Positions 1 to 9,347 are shown, counted from the stretch's first letter. The stretch: DNA of 51,094 nt from Caldisericia bacterium (GCA_017992555.1 JAGOOK010000008.1:1-51094), one strand, 5' to 3'. The notes: generated by a model from the letters alone, not told the origin. Made by a program: numbers and translations.

Positions 1-111
1 GAGTATAATTGCGGGGTAGTTAAAAACAAGATTCACAAGGAAAATTTGGGTTAGGTTAAATGTATTAACGAAACATAGTTTAACCATAGTCTGGCAATGC
101 TTTGTGCTTGG

Positions 112-139
112 TTGACCTTCACTATTGGTACAATAGAAT
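112..139 (+). promoter_or_regulatory. Promoter of the NHL-comEA-comEC operon
   Basis: TTGACC (112-117), a 16-nt spacer and TAGAAT (134-139) form a good sigma-70-type promoter. It would start transcription near 146 and give a leader of about 50 nt before the ATG at 198. The -10 sequence and spacer length match those of the metG promoter. A TATAAT at 4-9 could be a second, more distal start, but its -35 would lie outside the window. Confidence 0.55.
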
Positions 140-158
140 CAATTCACAATTAGCTTTT

Positions 159-176
159 CCTAGGTTAACACCTAGG
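159..176 (+). repeat. Inverted repeat just upstream of the ribosome site
   Basis: CCTAGGT (159-165) and ACCTAGG (170-176) form a perfect 7-bp inverted repeat with a 4-nt loop. It sits in the predicted leader, immediately before the purine-rich Shine-Dalgarno GGAGAGGGGAG (174-184). It could be an RNA hairpin that affects ribosome access or a DNA operator; the sequence does not decide between these. Confidence 0.45.
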
Positions 177-197
177 AGAGGGGAGAACAAATTGATA

Positions 198-3100
198 ATG
201 AAAAGAACGTGGGCGATAACACTAGCCATAGCAATAATCGCATCATTGACCCCCCTTACTCCAGTAGTGCATGCACAGGCCTCGCTGGATTCCTCCTCCC
301 CCCAAATAATAGGCGGACCAATGCCAGCCAGACTTTTCCTCGGGCCAACATTTCTCCATGCAGATGGCTCAAGATTGTATGTTGTTGAGGAACTTGCTGT
401 AAGAATCCAGTCATTATTCCCACAAAATGACTATCTCCTGGGAACCTTTGGTTTCAAAACAGGGCAGATGTTCAAACCAGGTGGAGTCACAACTTATCAA
501 GGAATATCCTACATCACCGATACAGCACAAAGCAAAATCCTTGTTTATGGAAAAATGGGCGAGTACCAAAGTGAATTTAAAGTAAAAGATCAGGCCCAAA
601 AACCTGTCCTTGTGAATCCAATAGGTATTTCTTCTTACCAGGGAAGGCTTTATATCGCCAATTCCGGCGACGGAAACATAGCAGTCTGTGACACAAATGG
701 CAAGTTTATACAGAGAATATCAAAAAAGGGTGCTGGTGAAGGAGAACTCCTCTATCCAACAGGTATTTGTGTTGCATCTGGCAAAATATTCGTGACCGAT
801 CCTGAAGCAGGAAAAATAGAGGTTTTTGACCAGGATGGAAATCATTCTGCAACAATTCCTTCCCCCAGACCATGGGCAGTTTTTCCAACTGAGGGCAAAG
901 TTTTCATAACAGACATATCAACCAATAAAGTAATAATGGTGAGTATTGATGGCACACAAATTGGTGAAATCCAGGCCAATGGCTTCATCAAAACACCAAA
1001 GGGTGTCGCCTTTATGGATGGCAAGATATACGTCTCTTCATACGAAACAAATAAGATTGAAATCTTCGAAGCCGACGGGAAACACTCTGGAACATTTGGT
1101 CATCCTGTTGAACAAGCCGCAGGAACCCTCGGAAGACCAACAGGATTAGCCATTGGAAATGATAAACTCTATGTTGCCGATTCGACCAGAAACAAAATTG
1201 TGGCTTATTCCAAAGATGGAAAATTGTCCGAGGAATCAAAAGATGATACAGCTGATTCGAAGATGGCCTCGCCAAGCGGCGTAGCTGTTGATATATCAGG
1301 AAACTATTATGTTGCTGACACTGCAAACAATACAATAAAAATGTTCGAAAAAGATGGGGCCTTCAAGAAGGCTTTTGGTGGCTTCGGTTCCGGAAATGGA
1401 AAGTTAAACACACCATCAGATATTATAATAATCAACTCGCAAAACAAGCTCTTCGTCACAGACACAGGAAACAATCTTGTCCAGGTCTTTTCTCTCTCAG
1501 GTGACTTCCTCTACCAGTTTGGCGGCTTTGGATCAGCCCCAGGACAGTTCAACAATCCGATTGGTATTTGCACTGATGGCACCAGTATATTTGTTGCTGA
1601 TTCAGCCAATTGTAGAATCCAGGAACTTTCAAGCGAAGGTAAACCAATAAGAACTTTTGGACACAGGGGCAGGGGTAAAGATATGCTCCTTTTCCCAATG
1701 GATTGTTCAATTGACAATTCTGGAAAGATATATGTTGCTGATACATACAATCATAGGCTGACCGTTTTTGACCCAGGAACCAATTTCTCCTGGAATTTTG
1801 GTAAAAACGGCGGACCAGGTGATGTTCCCTATGTCGCAGAAGCGATATGTGACGAACCACCACCAGACAAAATAGCATATGGAAAATTTAATTTTCCAAC
1901 AGGAATAGTCGTCAACGATCAGGGTTGTTTTGTATCGGATACTTACAATCATAGAGTACAATTCGTTGACTTCATCGACATCTTTGGCGATTCCAACTAC
2001 CTTATTTCCCCATCTTATGCCGATTTTGGCTTTATTCCTCCTGGATCAATAGCTGAAAAGAGTGTATACCTTAAAAATATTTCTGGCGGGCCACTCACCG
2101 GGGTAGTCATAATACCAAAAGAAGCACAATGGCTCAAAACACACAATCCGACATTCAAAAGCGACGAAGAACCGATTGTTTTCTATGTTGATTCAAATGG
2201 TGTCCCTGCAGGTTCTTATGAAACAGATGTGACGATCGCCACAAACAAAGACGGACAAAGCCAACCAAAAACAATCCACTTCAAGATCCAGATAGGCGAT
2301 TCTTATGGTTTCCTCATTGATACAAACGCCTTCGTCACAAAAGAATCTAACTCCAGAATTGATATAGTCATAAACCTTGTAGCGCAAAATGGCTATACCG
2401 GCACAGCAGCACTTGATGTAAAGGGAACCCCAAGAGGTACATACATTCAGTTTTCTGAGCCACTGCTCACACTTTCGAAATCAACATCAACTGTAATGTC
2501 AATAAGGGCAACTACAGTTATCGCACCAGGAATTTACAACATAATAGTTATTGGCCAGAGCCCAAAAATAAAATATGAAACAAGGCTCGACATCACTCTG
2601 ATTGTCTCAAGAAACCAGTCATTTGAGCCAAGAACTTCGATTGGAGAGACTTTCACTGCTGTCTGGTGCATCAACTGTCCATACGCCCACAGGGCTGGAG
2701 AAATGCTTGTCAACGAGTTCGGAGACAAGAGGGTTGTTTGGCTCATGTATTATGTCGACTCAAAAGAAGATGATGCCCACCTATATTATTCACCCGCAGA
2801 CAAGAGATACAAATGGTACCCAGGACAAGGACTCCCAACCACTTTTATAGATGGTGTAAATTCCATCATTGGAGGAGACACTCCGGAAGAAAGACAAAAG
2901 CCACCGAAAGACAAAAAGAAATGCGACAAATTCTCCGGGACAACATTTACCTATTTGAGATATAAAACTGAAGTCGAGAGAAGACAAAGCGCATCTTCAC
3001 AGCTATCGATATTTACAGAAGCAGAGGTTTTTGATGATACCATTGAATTAGGGATCGAAATTGAGACACTTCAGGCATTTGAAAACAAAAAAAATATCGC

Positions 3101-5417
3101 CCTGTATGTCATACTAGCCGAAAACAATATTCCCTTTGAAGCTACAAATGGCGATTCATACCACAACATGGTAGTCAGAGAGATGTACACTGGCCCCCTT
3201 GGAGAGCCAATAACACTTGTTGAGGGTCAACCAATATACAAGAGGATGACCCTAAAACTTCCGCAGTGGGTCGACAAAGATAATGCCAACATAGTAGTCT
3301 GGATCCAGAACAATAACTCAAAAGAGATTTACCAGGGTTCAAATATCAACCTCTACGAACAGCCTGTTGTTAATCAATACACTGTAAGGACACAAACAGA
3401 AAACATAAAACTTGAGGTCGACAAGGAAGCCGAGTTCAAATATTACGTGACCAATACAAGCACACATTCCTTCCCAATTCATTGTTCCCCAGTCATCAAA
3501 GCAGCTGGATGGGATTATATAATCCAGGTTGATGGCAAAGAGCAGAAGGCCGAGAATTTTGATATCTCTCTAAGGCCAATGCAAAGTGCAATTGTATCAA
3601 TAAAAGCCCTGCCACCTGAAGATGCCCAGCCAGGAATAACCGCTTCTTTTGACATCAAAACAAGTTCAAGCCCGATTGACGCCAGGAGCAACATTACAAG
3701 CATAGAGACAATCCCGAGATTGCCACCAGACTTCACTTTCACGTCACCAGTACCAAGGGTCGAGCTGACATCAGGATCAAAGACAGAGTTTGACATAAGC
3801 ATCAACCCAATCAACGATTTTGACGGACCAGTAAGCATAAGCAACTGCACCGATAACGCATCAATAAAAGTAACAATAACACCAAACACAGGCATTCCAC
3901 CCTTCAAGGCTCATGTGATCGCTGAAGGTGGTTCTGCACTCCAGATTTCAGAAGCCAAGATGTGCATAGTGGCAACAGGCAACCCTGCAAATGGGCAGGA
4001 AATGCAGCACAAGATTGAAATACCAGTGGAAGTGCTCTATGCAAGGCTCTTGCTGGAAGCCAATCCAAAAAAGATCATTAGCTGTTCGGAAAACCAGTCC
4101 TGCCACAGTTCAAGGGTTGACATCAACATAAGCACGCCCATAGGCATCAAGGAAGCCAGGTTCTCTGTAAGATATGATGCTTCGGTGCTTACAGTAAGCC
4201 ACACCAGCCTTGGCGACTTCTTCCCCAGTAAGGACACAACGTATGATTTCATCGACAGGTCAAGCGAGGGGATCGCAACAGTACAGATAAAATCAACAGA
4301 ATTTAGGAAAGGTGAAAACAAGCTTTTCTCAGTGGTTCTCAGGGGTGTGAAGGGCCAGACAAAACTCGGAACACAAGTCGAAGTCTGCGATGTAACAATG
4401 TATGGCGAAAAGGGCGATAAAGTCCTTACAAATGTTGGCTGCTCAACAGCAACCATGGATATCATATCCCAGATTGCACCACCAACTCTCACTGCTGATG
4501 TCAAAGATGATATAATAGTCGACCAGGAAATATATGTGATAAAGGGCATCGCCAAAAGCAGCGATCCGCAATATCCAATCACTCTTACGATCAATGGCAG
4601 GCTTGTTTCTGTAAAACCTGATGGCTCCTATGAATACGAGGCAAGGCTCAGGGAAGGCAAAAATAATTTTGTCATAATCGCAACTGATGAATCGGGTGGC
4701 TCGACAGGAATAAGAAAAACAATAATAAGGGACAGCACGCCTCCAGAAATCAACTTTATCGGAATTGAAGATGGCATGACAGTAAACGATCCAGCTCTTG
4801 AAATAAAAGGTTGGGTTGATGAGGTAGCGTCAATCACTCTAAATGGTGAACCACTTCAGGTAAACGAATACAGGGAATTCCAGAAAACAGTAACACTGAA
4901 GGACGGCCCGAACAAAATAACAATCAAGGCAACGGACCTTACAGGCAAAACGACAACACTCACAATCACTGTCATTTTGAAGAAGAGGACAATCATCCAG
5001 CTCTGGCTCGGAAAAACACAGATGTTTGTTAACGGGAACGCGACGACTCTTCAGACTGCACCAACCTCATCGTCACCACCACTTCCAAAAGATCTTGCCG
5101 GGTCAACATTCATGCCCATCTCGGAAGTTGCAAGAGCCCTTGGTGTCGAAGTGCAGTGGGACGGCAAAGAAAAACGTGTCACACTGATCCAGAAACTGGA
5201 CACTGGAACAAAAAAGATAGAGCTATGGATCGGCAGGAAAATGGCAAAAATAGACGGCAAAGAAGTATTTATAGACTCAAAAACCAAAAAACTCTACCCA
5301 ACAATAGTGGGTGGAAAAACACTGCTTCCACTCAGGTTTGTTGGTGATGCTCTTGGGGCTGACGTCCAGTACGAGGCCGCCGAGAAGAAAATAACCCTCA
5401 CCTATCCGAAACTATGA
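198..5417 (+). CDS. Secreted NHL propeller / thioredoxin-like / cohesin-like / stalk-domain protein
   Basis: A 1739-residue exported protein. I start it at ATG 198, which gives a clean signal peptide (MKRTWAITLAIAIIASL... ending VHAQA) behind a GGAGAGGGGAG ribosome site; the open frame from 102 adds an unlikely 32 residues. Residues about 45-585 are NHL repeats (motifs such as YVADTANNTI, FVADSANCRI, YVADTYNHRL). Next come Ig/BACON-like strands, then a thioredoxin-like segment with WCINC (Cys824, Cys827) and a GLPTTFIDG cis-proline-type loop. A cohesin-like domain lies at about 1280-1410, Ig-like repeats at 1420-1590, and a copper-amine-oxidase-N (stalk) domain at 1598-1739. It is first in an operon with comEA and comEC, overlapping comEA by 4 nt. 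Its function is unknown. A surface scaffold or extracytoplasmic redox protein is inference. Confidence 0.85.
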   Translation: MKRTWAITLAIAIIASLTPLTPVVHAQASLDSSSPQIIGGPMPARLFLGPTFLHADGSRLYVVEELAVRIQSLFPQNDYLLGTFGFKTGQMFKPGGVTTYQGISYITDTAQSKILVYGKMGEYQSEFKVKDQAQKPVLVNPIGISSYQGRLYIANSGDGNIAVCDTNGKFIQRISKKGAGEGELLYPTGICVASGKIFVTDPEAGKIEVFDQDGNHSATIPSPRPWAVFPTEGKVFITDISTNKVIMVSIDGTQIGEIQANGFIKTPKGVAFMDGKIYVSSYETNKIEIFEADGKHSGTFGHPVEQAAGTLGRPTGLAIGNDKLYVADSTRNKIVAYSKDGKLSEESKDDTADSKMASPSGVAVDISGNYYVADTANNTIKMFEKDGAFKKAFGGFGSGNGKLNTPSDIIIINSQNKLFVTDTGNNLVQVFSLSGDFLYQFGGFGSAPGQFNNPIGICTDGTSIFVADSANCRIQELSSEGKPIRTFGHRGRGKDMLLFPMDCSIDNSGKIYVADTYNHRLTVFDPGTNFSWNFGKNGGPGDVPYVAEAICDEPPPDKIAYGKFNFPTGIVVNDQGCFVSDTYNHRVQFVDFIDIFGDSNYLISPSYADFGFIPPGSIAEKSVYLKNISGGPLTGVVIIPKEAQWLKTHNPTFKSDEEPIVFYVDSNGVPAGSYETDVTIATNKDGQSQPKTIHFKIQIGDSYGFLIDTNAFVTKESNSRIDIVINLVAQNGYTGTAALDVKGTPRGTYIQFSEPLLTLSKSTSTVMSIRATTVIAPGIYNIIVIGQSPKIKYETRLDITLIVSRNQSFEPRTSIGETFTAVWCINCPYAHRAGEMLVNEFGDKRVVWLMYYVDSKEDDAHLYYSPADKRYKWYPGQGLPTTFIDGVNSIIGGDTPEERQKPPKDKKKCDKFSGTTFTYLRYKTEVERRQSASSQLSIFTEAEVFDDTIELGIEIETLQAFENKKNIALYVILAENNIPFEATNGDSYHNMVVREMYTGPLGEPITLVEGQPIYKRMTLKLPQWVDKDNANIVVWIQNNNSKEIYQGSNINLYEQPVVNQYTVRTQTENIKLEVDKEAEFKYYVTNTSTHSFPIHCSPVIKAAGWDYIIQVDGKEQKAENFDISLRPMQSAIVSIKALPPEDAQPGITASFDIKTSSSPIDARSNITSIETIPRLPPDFTFTSPVPRVELTSGSKTEFDISINPINDFDGPVSISNCTDNASIKVTITPNTGIPPFKAHVIAEGGSALQISEAKMCIVATGNPANGQEMQHKIEIPVEVLYARLLLEANPKKIISCSENQSCHSSRVDINISTPIGIKEARFSVRYDASVLTVSHTSLGDFFPSKDTTYDFIDRSSEGIATVQIKSTEFRKGENKLFSVVLRGVKGQTKLGTQVEVCDVTMYGEKGDKVLTNVGCSTATMDIISQIAPPTLTADVKDDIIVDQEIYVIKGIAKSSDPQYPITLTINGRLVSVKPDGSYEYEARLREGKNNFVIIATDESGGSTGIRKTIIRDSTPPEINFIGIEDGMTVNDPALEIKGWVDEVASITLNGEPLQVNEYREFQKTVTLKDGPNKITIKATDLTGKTTTLTITVILKKRTIIQLWLGKTQMFVNGNATTLQTAPTSSSPPLPKDLAGSTFMPISEVARALGVEVQWDGKEKRVTLIQKLDTGTKKIELWIGRKMAKIDGKEVFIDSKTKKLYPTIVGGKTLLPLRFVGDALGADVQYEAAEKKITLTYPKL

Positions 5418-6031
5418 CAGAAAACCATTCTGCCACTGCAACCAAAAGGAAGGAAGCAAGAGAAACAAGAAAGGCCCTCTTATGGGGCCTTTCTTGTTTT
5501 CTGGCAGGTTGTTCCGTGGGCATTATTGCCGGGATAATGCTCCCACAAATGGATACTGTACGCCATGAAGACAATCTGGAGCTTGCAAAATCTGCATCAG
5601 CCAAGATTGGTTGGCCAGTAATGGAAAGGGTCATAGCGGTAACAGATGCACAGTTGCAGATCGACTCCATGGCTGACATTCAAAACAAGATTGAATCATC
5701 CCTCACACAAAGATTTGAGTTTCTGGAAAAAACACAACCATATATCAAAACTCCATCCATACCAGCACCCAAAAAAAGCGGCATGGCTTTGATTCAGGTA
5801 AAACCGGCTGGCAAAACAAACTACAAAGATGGATCGGGGCCGGATAATATAAACACAGCCACCTTTGACAAACTTGACAAAGTCCCATACCTTAAAACAG
5901 AAACTGCAAACGAAATAGTAAAATTCATCAAAATAAAGGGCAGGATTTCAAACTTTGACCAGTTGGGGGAGGTAAAGGGTGTTGGTCCAAAAACAATCGA
6001 AAAGCTCAGGCAATACTTCCATATAGAATGA
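5414..6031 (+). CDS. comEA: ComEA-like helix-hairpin-helix DNA-binding protein
   Basis: 205 residues: a basic N-terminus, one membrane segment (about 20-43), a linker, and a C-terminal double helix-hairpin-helix (142-203; INTATFDKLDKVPYL and VKGVGPKTIEKL). ComEA binds incoming double-stranded DNA at the outer face of the membrane during natural transformation. The ATG overlaps the upstream stop (ATGA, 5414-5417) with no Shine-Dalgarno, so translation is probably coupled. It overlaps comEC by 4 nt. Oddly, codons 17-29 contain a strong intrinsic terminator hairpin (5463-5500). Starting instead at Met42 (5537) would avoid the hairpin but lose the membrane anchor, so I keep 5414. Confidence 0.9.
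   Translation: MTENHSATATKRKEARETRKALLWGLSCFLAGCSVGIIAGIMLPQMDTVRHEDNLELAKSASAKIGWPVMERVIAVTDAQLQIDSMADIQNKIESSLTQRFEFLEKTQPYIKTPSIPAPKKSGMALIQVKPAGKTNYKDGSGPDNINTATFDKLDKVPYLKTETANEIVKFIKIKGRISNFDQLGEVKGVGPKTIEKLRQYFHIE
5463..5500 (+). terminator. Intrinsic terminator inside the comEA 5' coding region
   Basis: AAACAAGAAAGGCCC (5463-5477) pairs perfectly with GGGCCTTTCTTGTTT (5485-5499). The stem is 15 bp, the loop 7 nt, and it ends in TTTT (5497-5500). The AAAGGCCC core is shared with the terminators at 24388 and 35344. It lies 46 nt downstream of the stop codon of the large NHL gene but within the membrane-anchor codons of comEA. It would therefore attenuate comEA-comEC unless ribosomes or antitermination disrupt it. 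Confidence 0.75.
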
Positions 6032-8355
6032 CACCTATTGTAATCTGTTCGGCTGTATTTGTGTCCGGAACAGTACTCGGGCTTTCATTCCAGTCTCCAT
6101 GGTATATCCTTATCTCAATTGCCGCAGCAGCACTATCTTTTATCATTGCACCAGCTGGTAAAAAGATATATAAGCTCGCAATTGGCTTTCTTGTGGCCGG
6201 TTTTTTGCTGGCAAGTCTTGGACAAGCAACACAAAAACAGGATGAAACGAATTTCCCAAAACAGGCAAATTTCTTGGGGGTTGCCATTTCCATTGATGAA
6301 TCCACAGACAAAAGGCTAGTTGTTGATGCAAGGATCAAGGAAACTGAAAGCAACATATTGATTGGGAAAATAGTAAGGATTTATTCTCCGCCTGTAGAAA
6401 ATCTGGAAGCAGGGGACATCGTAAGCGGTAGCGGCAACGTGGCAAACCCTGCCCATGCAACAAACCCTGGCCAGTTTGATTTCTCAAATTATCTTTTAAG
6501 AAAAGATGTTTTTTGCATCATTTTCACAGAAACTCCCCTGAAAATTGAAGGAAAGGGGAGTTTGTCACTAGACAGTATCGGGGTAAAAATCAGGGCAAAC
6601 GCGTTCGAGACATTCTCCGAAGCTCTGCCAAAAAGATATGCTACAACAATGGATAGCATGGTCTTTGGAAAATCCGACATGCCAAAAGACATACTGGACA
6701 TATTCCAGAGGACGGGTACATCACACATCCTGGCCGCATCAGGATTCAACCTCACTATTCTTGTTTTTGCATCAATCTGGCTACTGCTTTGGATAACCGG
6801 ATCAAGAAAAACGGCCATAGTGACTTCAATTGTCGTTGCTATATTGTATGCCGCAAGTGCAGGCTTCACACCATCAATATCAAGGGCACTAGTCATGTCG
6901 GTGCTTTCGTTGTCTGCAATATTGCTAGGCAGGAAATATACTGCCGGTTCAGGGCTTGCATTTGCCGTAATACTGCTATTGGCAATAGATCCAAAAACAA
7001 TCTATGATCCCGGGTTCCAGCTTTCTTTTGTTGCATGTCTCGGGTTCTTTGTAATGACAAACTCCTTTGAAAACATAATTCCAAAAAAAAGGTGGTACTC
7101 CGGTATTGTCATAATGGCCATACAGACTATTTTTGTTCAGATGGCAACACTGCCAGTGCTGGCATACCACTTCCACACATTCTCGACAGTTTCGGTCGCT
7201 TCAAACATGGTGGCCATAACAAGCTCGGAAATCATAATGCCACTTGGTGCACTCTCCGGTTTCCTGGGGATGATTTTTAGGCCCCTTGGCATTCTGCTGT
7301 GCTATCTTGCATGGCCCATTCTGGCCCTTCAAAATATGGCCCTAGGTTTTCTTGCCTCCCCGGAATGGGCCACAATCTCCATCGGTTTCTATCATATCCT
7401 CGTCTGGTTAGCATATTACACCTCGTTTACTGGCCTCTGTTTTTTCATCTGTCGGCCAAAACCTTTTATTCATGATGCAAGGGTAAAAAAAGCTTTTTTA
7501 ACAGCAACAATCGTCTCTGTTGCTCTTTTTGGCGGATCACTGGTTGGGTATGCAAAAAGTGGCACAACCCAGGTTACTTTTCTGGATGTCGGACATGGAG
7601 ACAGCTGTCTAATACGGACATCCTCCGGAAAAATAATACTCGTTGACGGAGGTGGTCTTGGGGGGAACTCTTCCTACGACATCGGAGAGAGGGTCGTGGT
7701 TCCTTTTTTGAGGTATCTAGGAATCAACAGGATTGATTACGTTGTTGCGTCCCACAACGATATAGACCATCTGGGCGGGCTTATTCCTGTAATGGAGCAG
7801 TTCAGGGTACAAAACCTCATCGGATCGAGAGTGCCTTCCGGCACATACAAGGAGCAGGACTTCTGGGATCTGGCAAATTCAAAAGGGGCGCAAAAAATCT
7901 TTCCTTTCCCAGGACAAAAACTTGATATTGACACAAAAACATCGATCGTTTTTCTAGGTCCTCCAGCTGAAAAGCTTGGCAAAGATTCAAAACAGATAAA
8001 TAATGCAAGCGTCGTATTCAAAATAAATATTGATGGGGTTGATTTCCTTTTTTCCGGTGACTTGCAGGAGGAAGGAATGGCATTCGAGATGAAAAACAGC
8101 CAGTGGCTTGATGCCGATATTGTCAAACTGCCACACCACGGAGGAAAAAACACCAATCTTGAATCATGGCTTGGGGCCATTTCACCAAAACTGTCCATCA
8201 ATTCAAATTCGGCAAGCCAGGGAAATGGCGCCCACAGGGAAACAGTAGAAGTGCTTGATAAAATGAAAATCCCCGTTCTCTCTACCGCAGAGAACGGGGC
8301 CATAACATTCACCGTGGAAAACGGGAAATACTCAGTTCTTACTTTTAAAAAATAG
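6028..8355 (+). CDS. comEC: ComEC/Rec2 DNA-uptake channel
   Basis: 775 residues, normal for the family. The order is N-terminal membrane helices with a DUF4131-like soluble segment (to about 200), a polytopic competence domain (about 210-490; includes TSHILAASGFNLTIL) and a C-terminal metallo-beta-lactamase-like domain (about 515-775). The last carries DVGHGDS (near 518), SHNDIDHLGG (near 574) and a KLPHHGG motif (near 700). It forms the membrane channel that passes single-stranded DNA into the cytoplasm; the C-terminal domain is thought to degrade the other strand. The start overlaps the comEA stop by 4 nt (ATGA). Its 3' end is convergent with the transketolase gene, and the minus-strand terminator of that operon lies inside this coding sequence. 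Confidence 0.95.
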   Translation: MTPIVICSAVFVSGTVLGLSFQSPWYILISIAAAALSFIIAPAGKKIYKLAIGFLVAGFLLASLGQATQKQDETNFPKQANFLGVAISIDESTDKRLVVDARIKETESNILIGKIVRIYSPPVENLEAGDIVSGSGNVANPAHATNPGQFDFSNYLLRKDVFCIIFTETPLKIEGKGSLSLDSIGVKIRANAFETFSEALPKRYATTMDSMVFGKSDMPKDILDIFQRTGTSHILAASGFNLTILVFASIWLLLWITGSRKTAIVTSIVVAILYAASAGFTPSISRALVMSVLSLSAILLGRKYTAGSGLAFAVILLLAIDPKTIYDPGFQLSFVACLGFFVMTNSFENIIPKKRWYSGIVIMAIQTIFVQMATLPVLAYHFHTFSTVSVASNMVAITSSEIIMPLGALSGFLGMIFRPLGILLCYLAWPILALQNMALGFLASPEWATISIGFYHILVWLAYYTSFTGLCFFICRPKPFIHDARVKKAFLTATIVSVALFGGSLVGYAKSGTTQVTFLDVGHGDSCLIRTSSGKIILVDGGGLGGNSSYDIGERVVVPFLRYLGINRIDYVVASHNDIDHLGGLIPVMEQFRVQNLIGSRVPSGTYKEQDFWDLANSKGAQKIFPFPGQKLDIDTKTSIVFLGPPAEKLGKDSKQINNASVVFKINIDGVDFLFSGDLQEEGMAFEMKNSQWLDADIVKLPHHGGKNTNLESWLGAISPKLSINSNSASQGNGAHRETVEVLDKMKIPVLSTAENGAITFTVENGKYSVLTFKK
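8261..8299 (-). terminator. Minus-strand intrinsic terminator inside comEC
   Basis: Read on the minus strand, CCCCGTTCTCT (8299-8289) and AGAGAACGGGG (8281-8271) form a perfect 11-bp stem with a 7-nt loop. It is followed by the U-rich ATTTTCATTT (8270-8261). This suits the dnaX-to-transketolase operon, whose last stop is at 8386. On the plus strand the hairpin has no U tract. It encodes the conserved LSTAENG stretch of ComEC. Confidence 0.6.
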
Positions 8356-8385
8356 CCTTAACGTGTAAGGTTACAACTAGTTCGG

Positions 8386-9339
8386 CTATAGAACCACTCT
8401 CGACGTCTGTCTTCTGGAAATGGCCCTGAGACATGCCTGGACAATCTCGCAGGAATTGCAGTGGAAATGTTTAAGGAGCTCAAATGGCTCGCCGGATTCC
8501 CCAAATCTGTCACCCATGCCAACCATCTCAAGAGGAACAGGCAAATTGAGTGAAAGAAGGCTGGCTATTATTGAGCCGATTCCACCTGTGATCTGGTGCT
8601 CTTCCGCCGTTACGACACAGCCTGTTTTTGCAACAGAATTGAGTATCGTTTCGCCATCAAGCGGTTTGATTGTCGATAGATTTACCACTTCAACAGACAC
8701 GCCAAAATTTGCAAGGTCAACGCTGGCTATAAGAGCTTCGTTCACCATTGTTCCGGTTGCAACAACAGTGACATCTGAACCCTTCTTCATGACAGTTGCT
8801 TTGCCAACTTCAAATGGTGAATCAACCTCGGTTATGATCGGTATCGGTGCCCTTCCAAACCTTATGTACGCGGGGCCATCAACATAAGCGGCCGCCATCG
8901 TTGCCTTTATCGTTTCATAATAGTCACAAGGCGAAAACACATGCATGTTTGGAAGAACATTCATTATTGCAATATCTTCAAGTGCCTGGTGTGTTGCGCC
9001 ATCCGCCCCAACTGAGACACCGGCATGACCTGCAATCCTGACTGGAAGCTTGGAATAGCAAACCATTGTCCTCATCTGTTCCCACGCCCTGCCAGTTACA
9101 AAAACGCCATAGCTTGAAGCAAAGGGTATTTTACCGGATAGTGCGAGACCAGCCGCAACATCAACCATGTTCTGTTCGGCTATTCCCATATTGAAAAACC
9201 TGGCGGGGAATTTGTCCCTAAACCTCGCGCTGGACGTCGATTTTGCAAGATCCGCATCCAATGCAACTATACGGTCGTCTTTCTCACCAAGCATCAGAAG
9301 CGCTTCGCTATAACCAAAGCGTGTTGCCTTAGGTTCCAT
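8386..9339 (-). CDS. Transketolase, C-terminal subunit
   Basis: 317 residues matching the C-terminal half of split transketolases: the pyrimidine-binding domain, with the GIAEQ catalytic glutamate at Glu55 and GHAGVSVGADGATHQ, followed by the C-terminal domain (about 190-317). With an N-terminal subunit it would transfer two-carbon ketol units from sugar phosphates using thiamine diphosphate. The ATG has a strong AGGAGGAG site. It is the last gene of dnaX-ybaB-recR-glmS-tkt, 8 nt after glmS. The N-terminal half that normally precedes it is absent from this window. A 1-deoxyxylulose-5-phosphate synthase-like half is a less likely alternative. Confidence 0.88.
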   Translation of the reverse strand: MEPKATRFGYSEALLMLGEKDDRIVALDADLAKSTSSARFRDKFPARFFNMGIAEQNMVDVAAGLALSGKIPFASSYGVFVTGRAWEQMRTMVCYSKLPVRIAGHAGVSVGADGATHQALEDIAIMNVLPNMHVFSPCDYYETIKATMAAAYVDGPAYIRFGRAPIPIITEVDSPFEVGKATVMKKGSDVTVVATGTMVNEALIASVDLANFGVSVEVVNLSTIKPLDGETILNSVAKTGCVVTAEEHQITGGIGSIIASLLSLNLPVPLEMVGMGDRFGESGEPFELLKHFHCNSCEIVQACLRAISRRQTSRVVL

Positions 9340-9347
9340 TTCTCCTC

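Noticed and set aside
102..197. N-terminal extension of the NHL protein
   Set aside because: The residues are not signal-like and cover the predicted promoter and ribosome site; ATG 198 gives a proper signal peptide.
4037..4594. 185-codon minus-strand open frame
   Set aside because: Antisense to the NHL/stalk gene, which has coherent domains through this region.
7737..8312. 191-codon minus-strand open frame
   Set aside because: Antisense to the metallo-beta-lactamase domain of comEC, whose motifs are intact.
8356..8370. CCTTA...TAAGG hairpin between comEC and transketolase as a terminator
   Set aside because: Only a 5-bp AT-rich stem with no T tract on either strand.
8420..8887. 155-codon plus-strand open frame
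   Set aside because: Antisense to the transketolase gene; no signals or recognisable protein.
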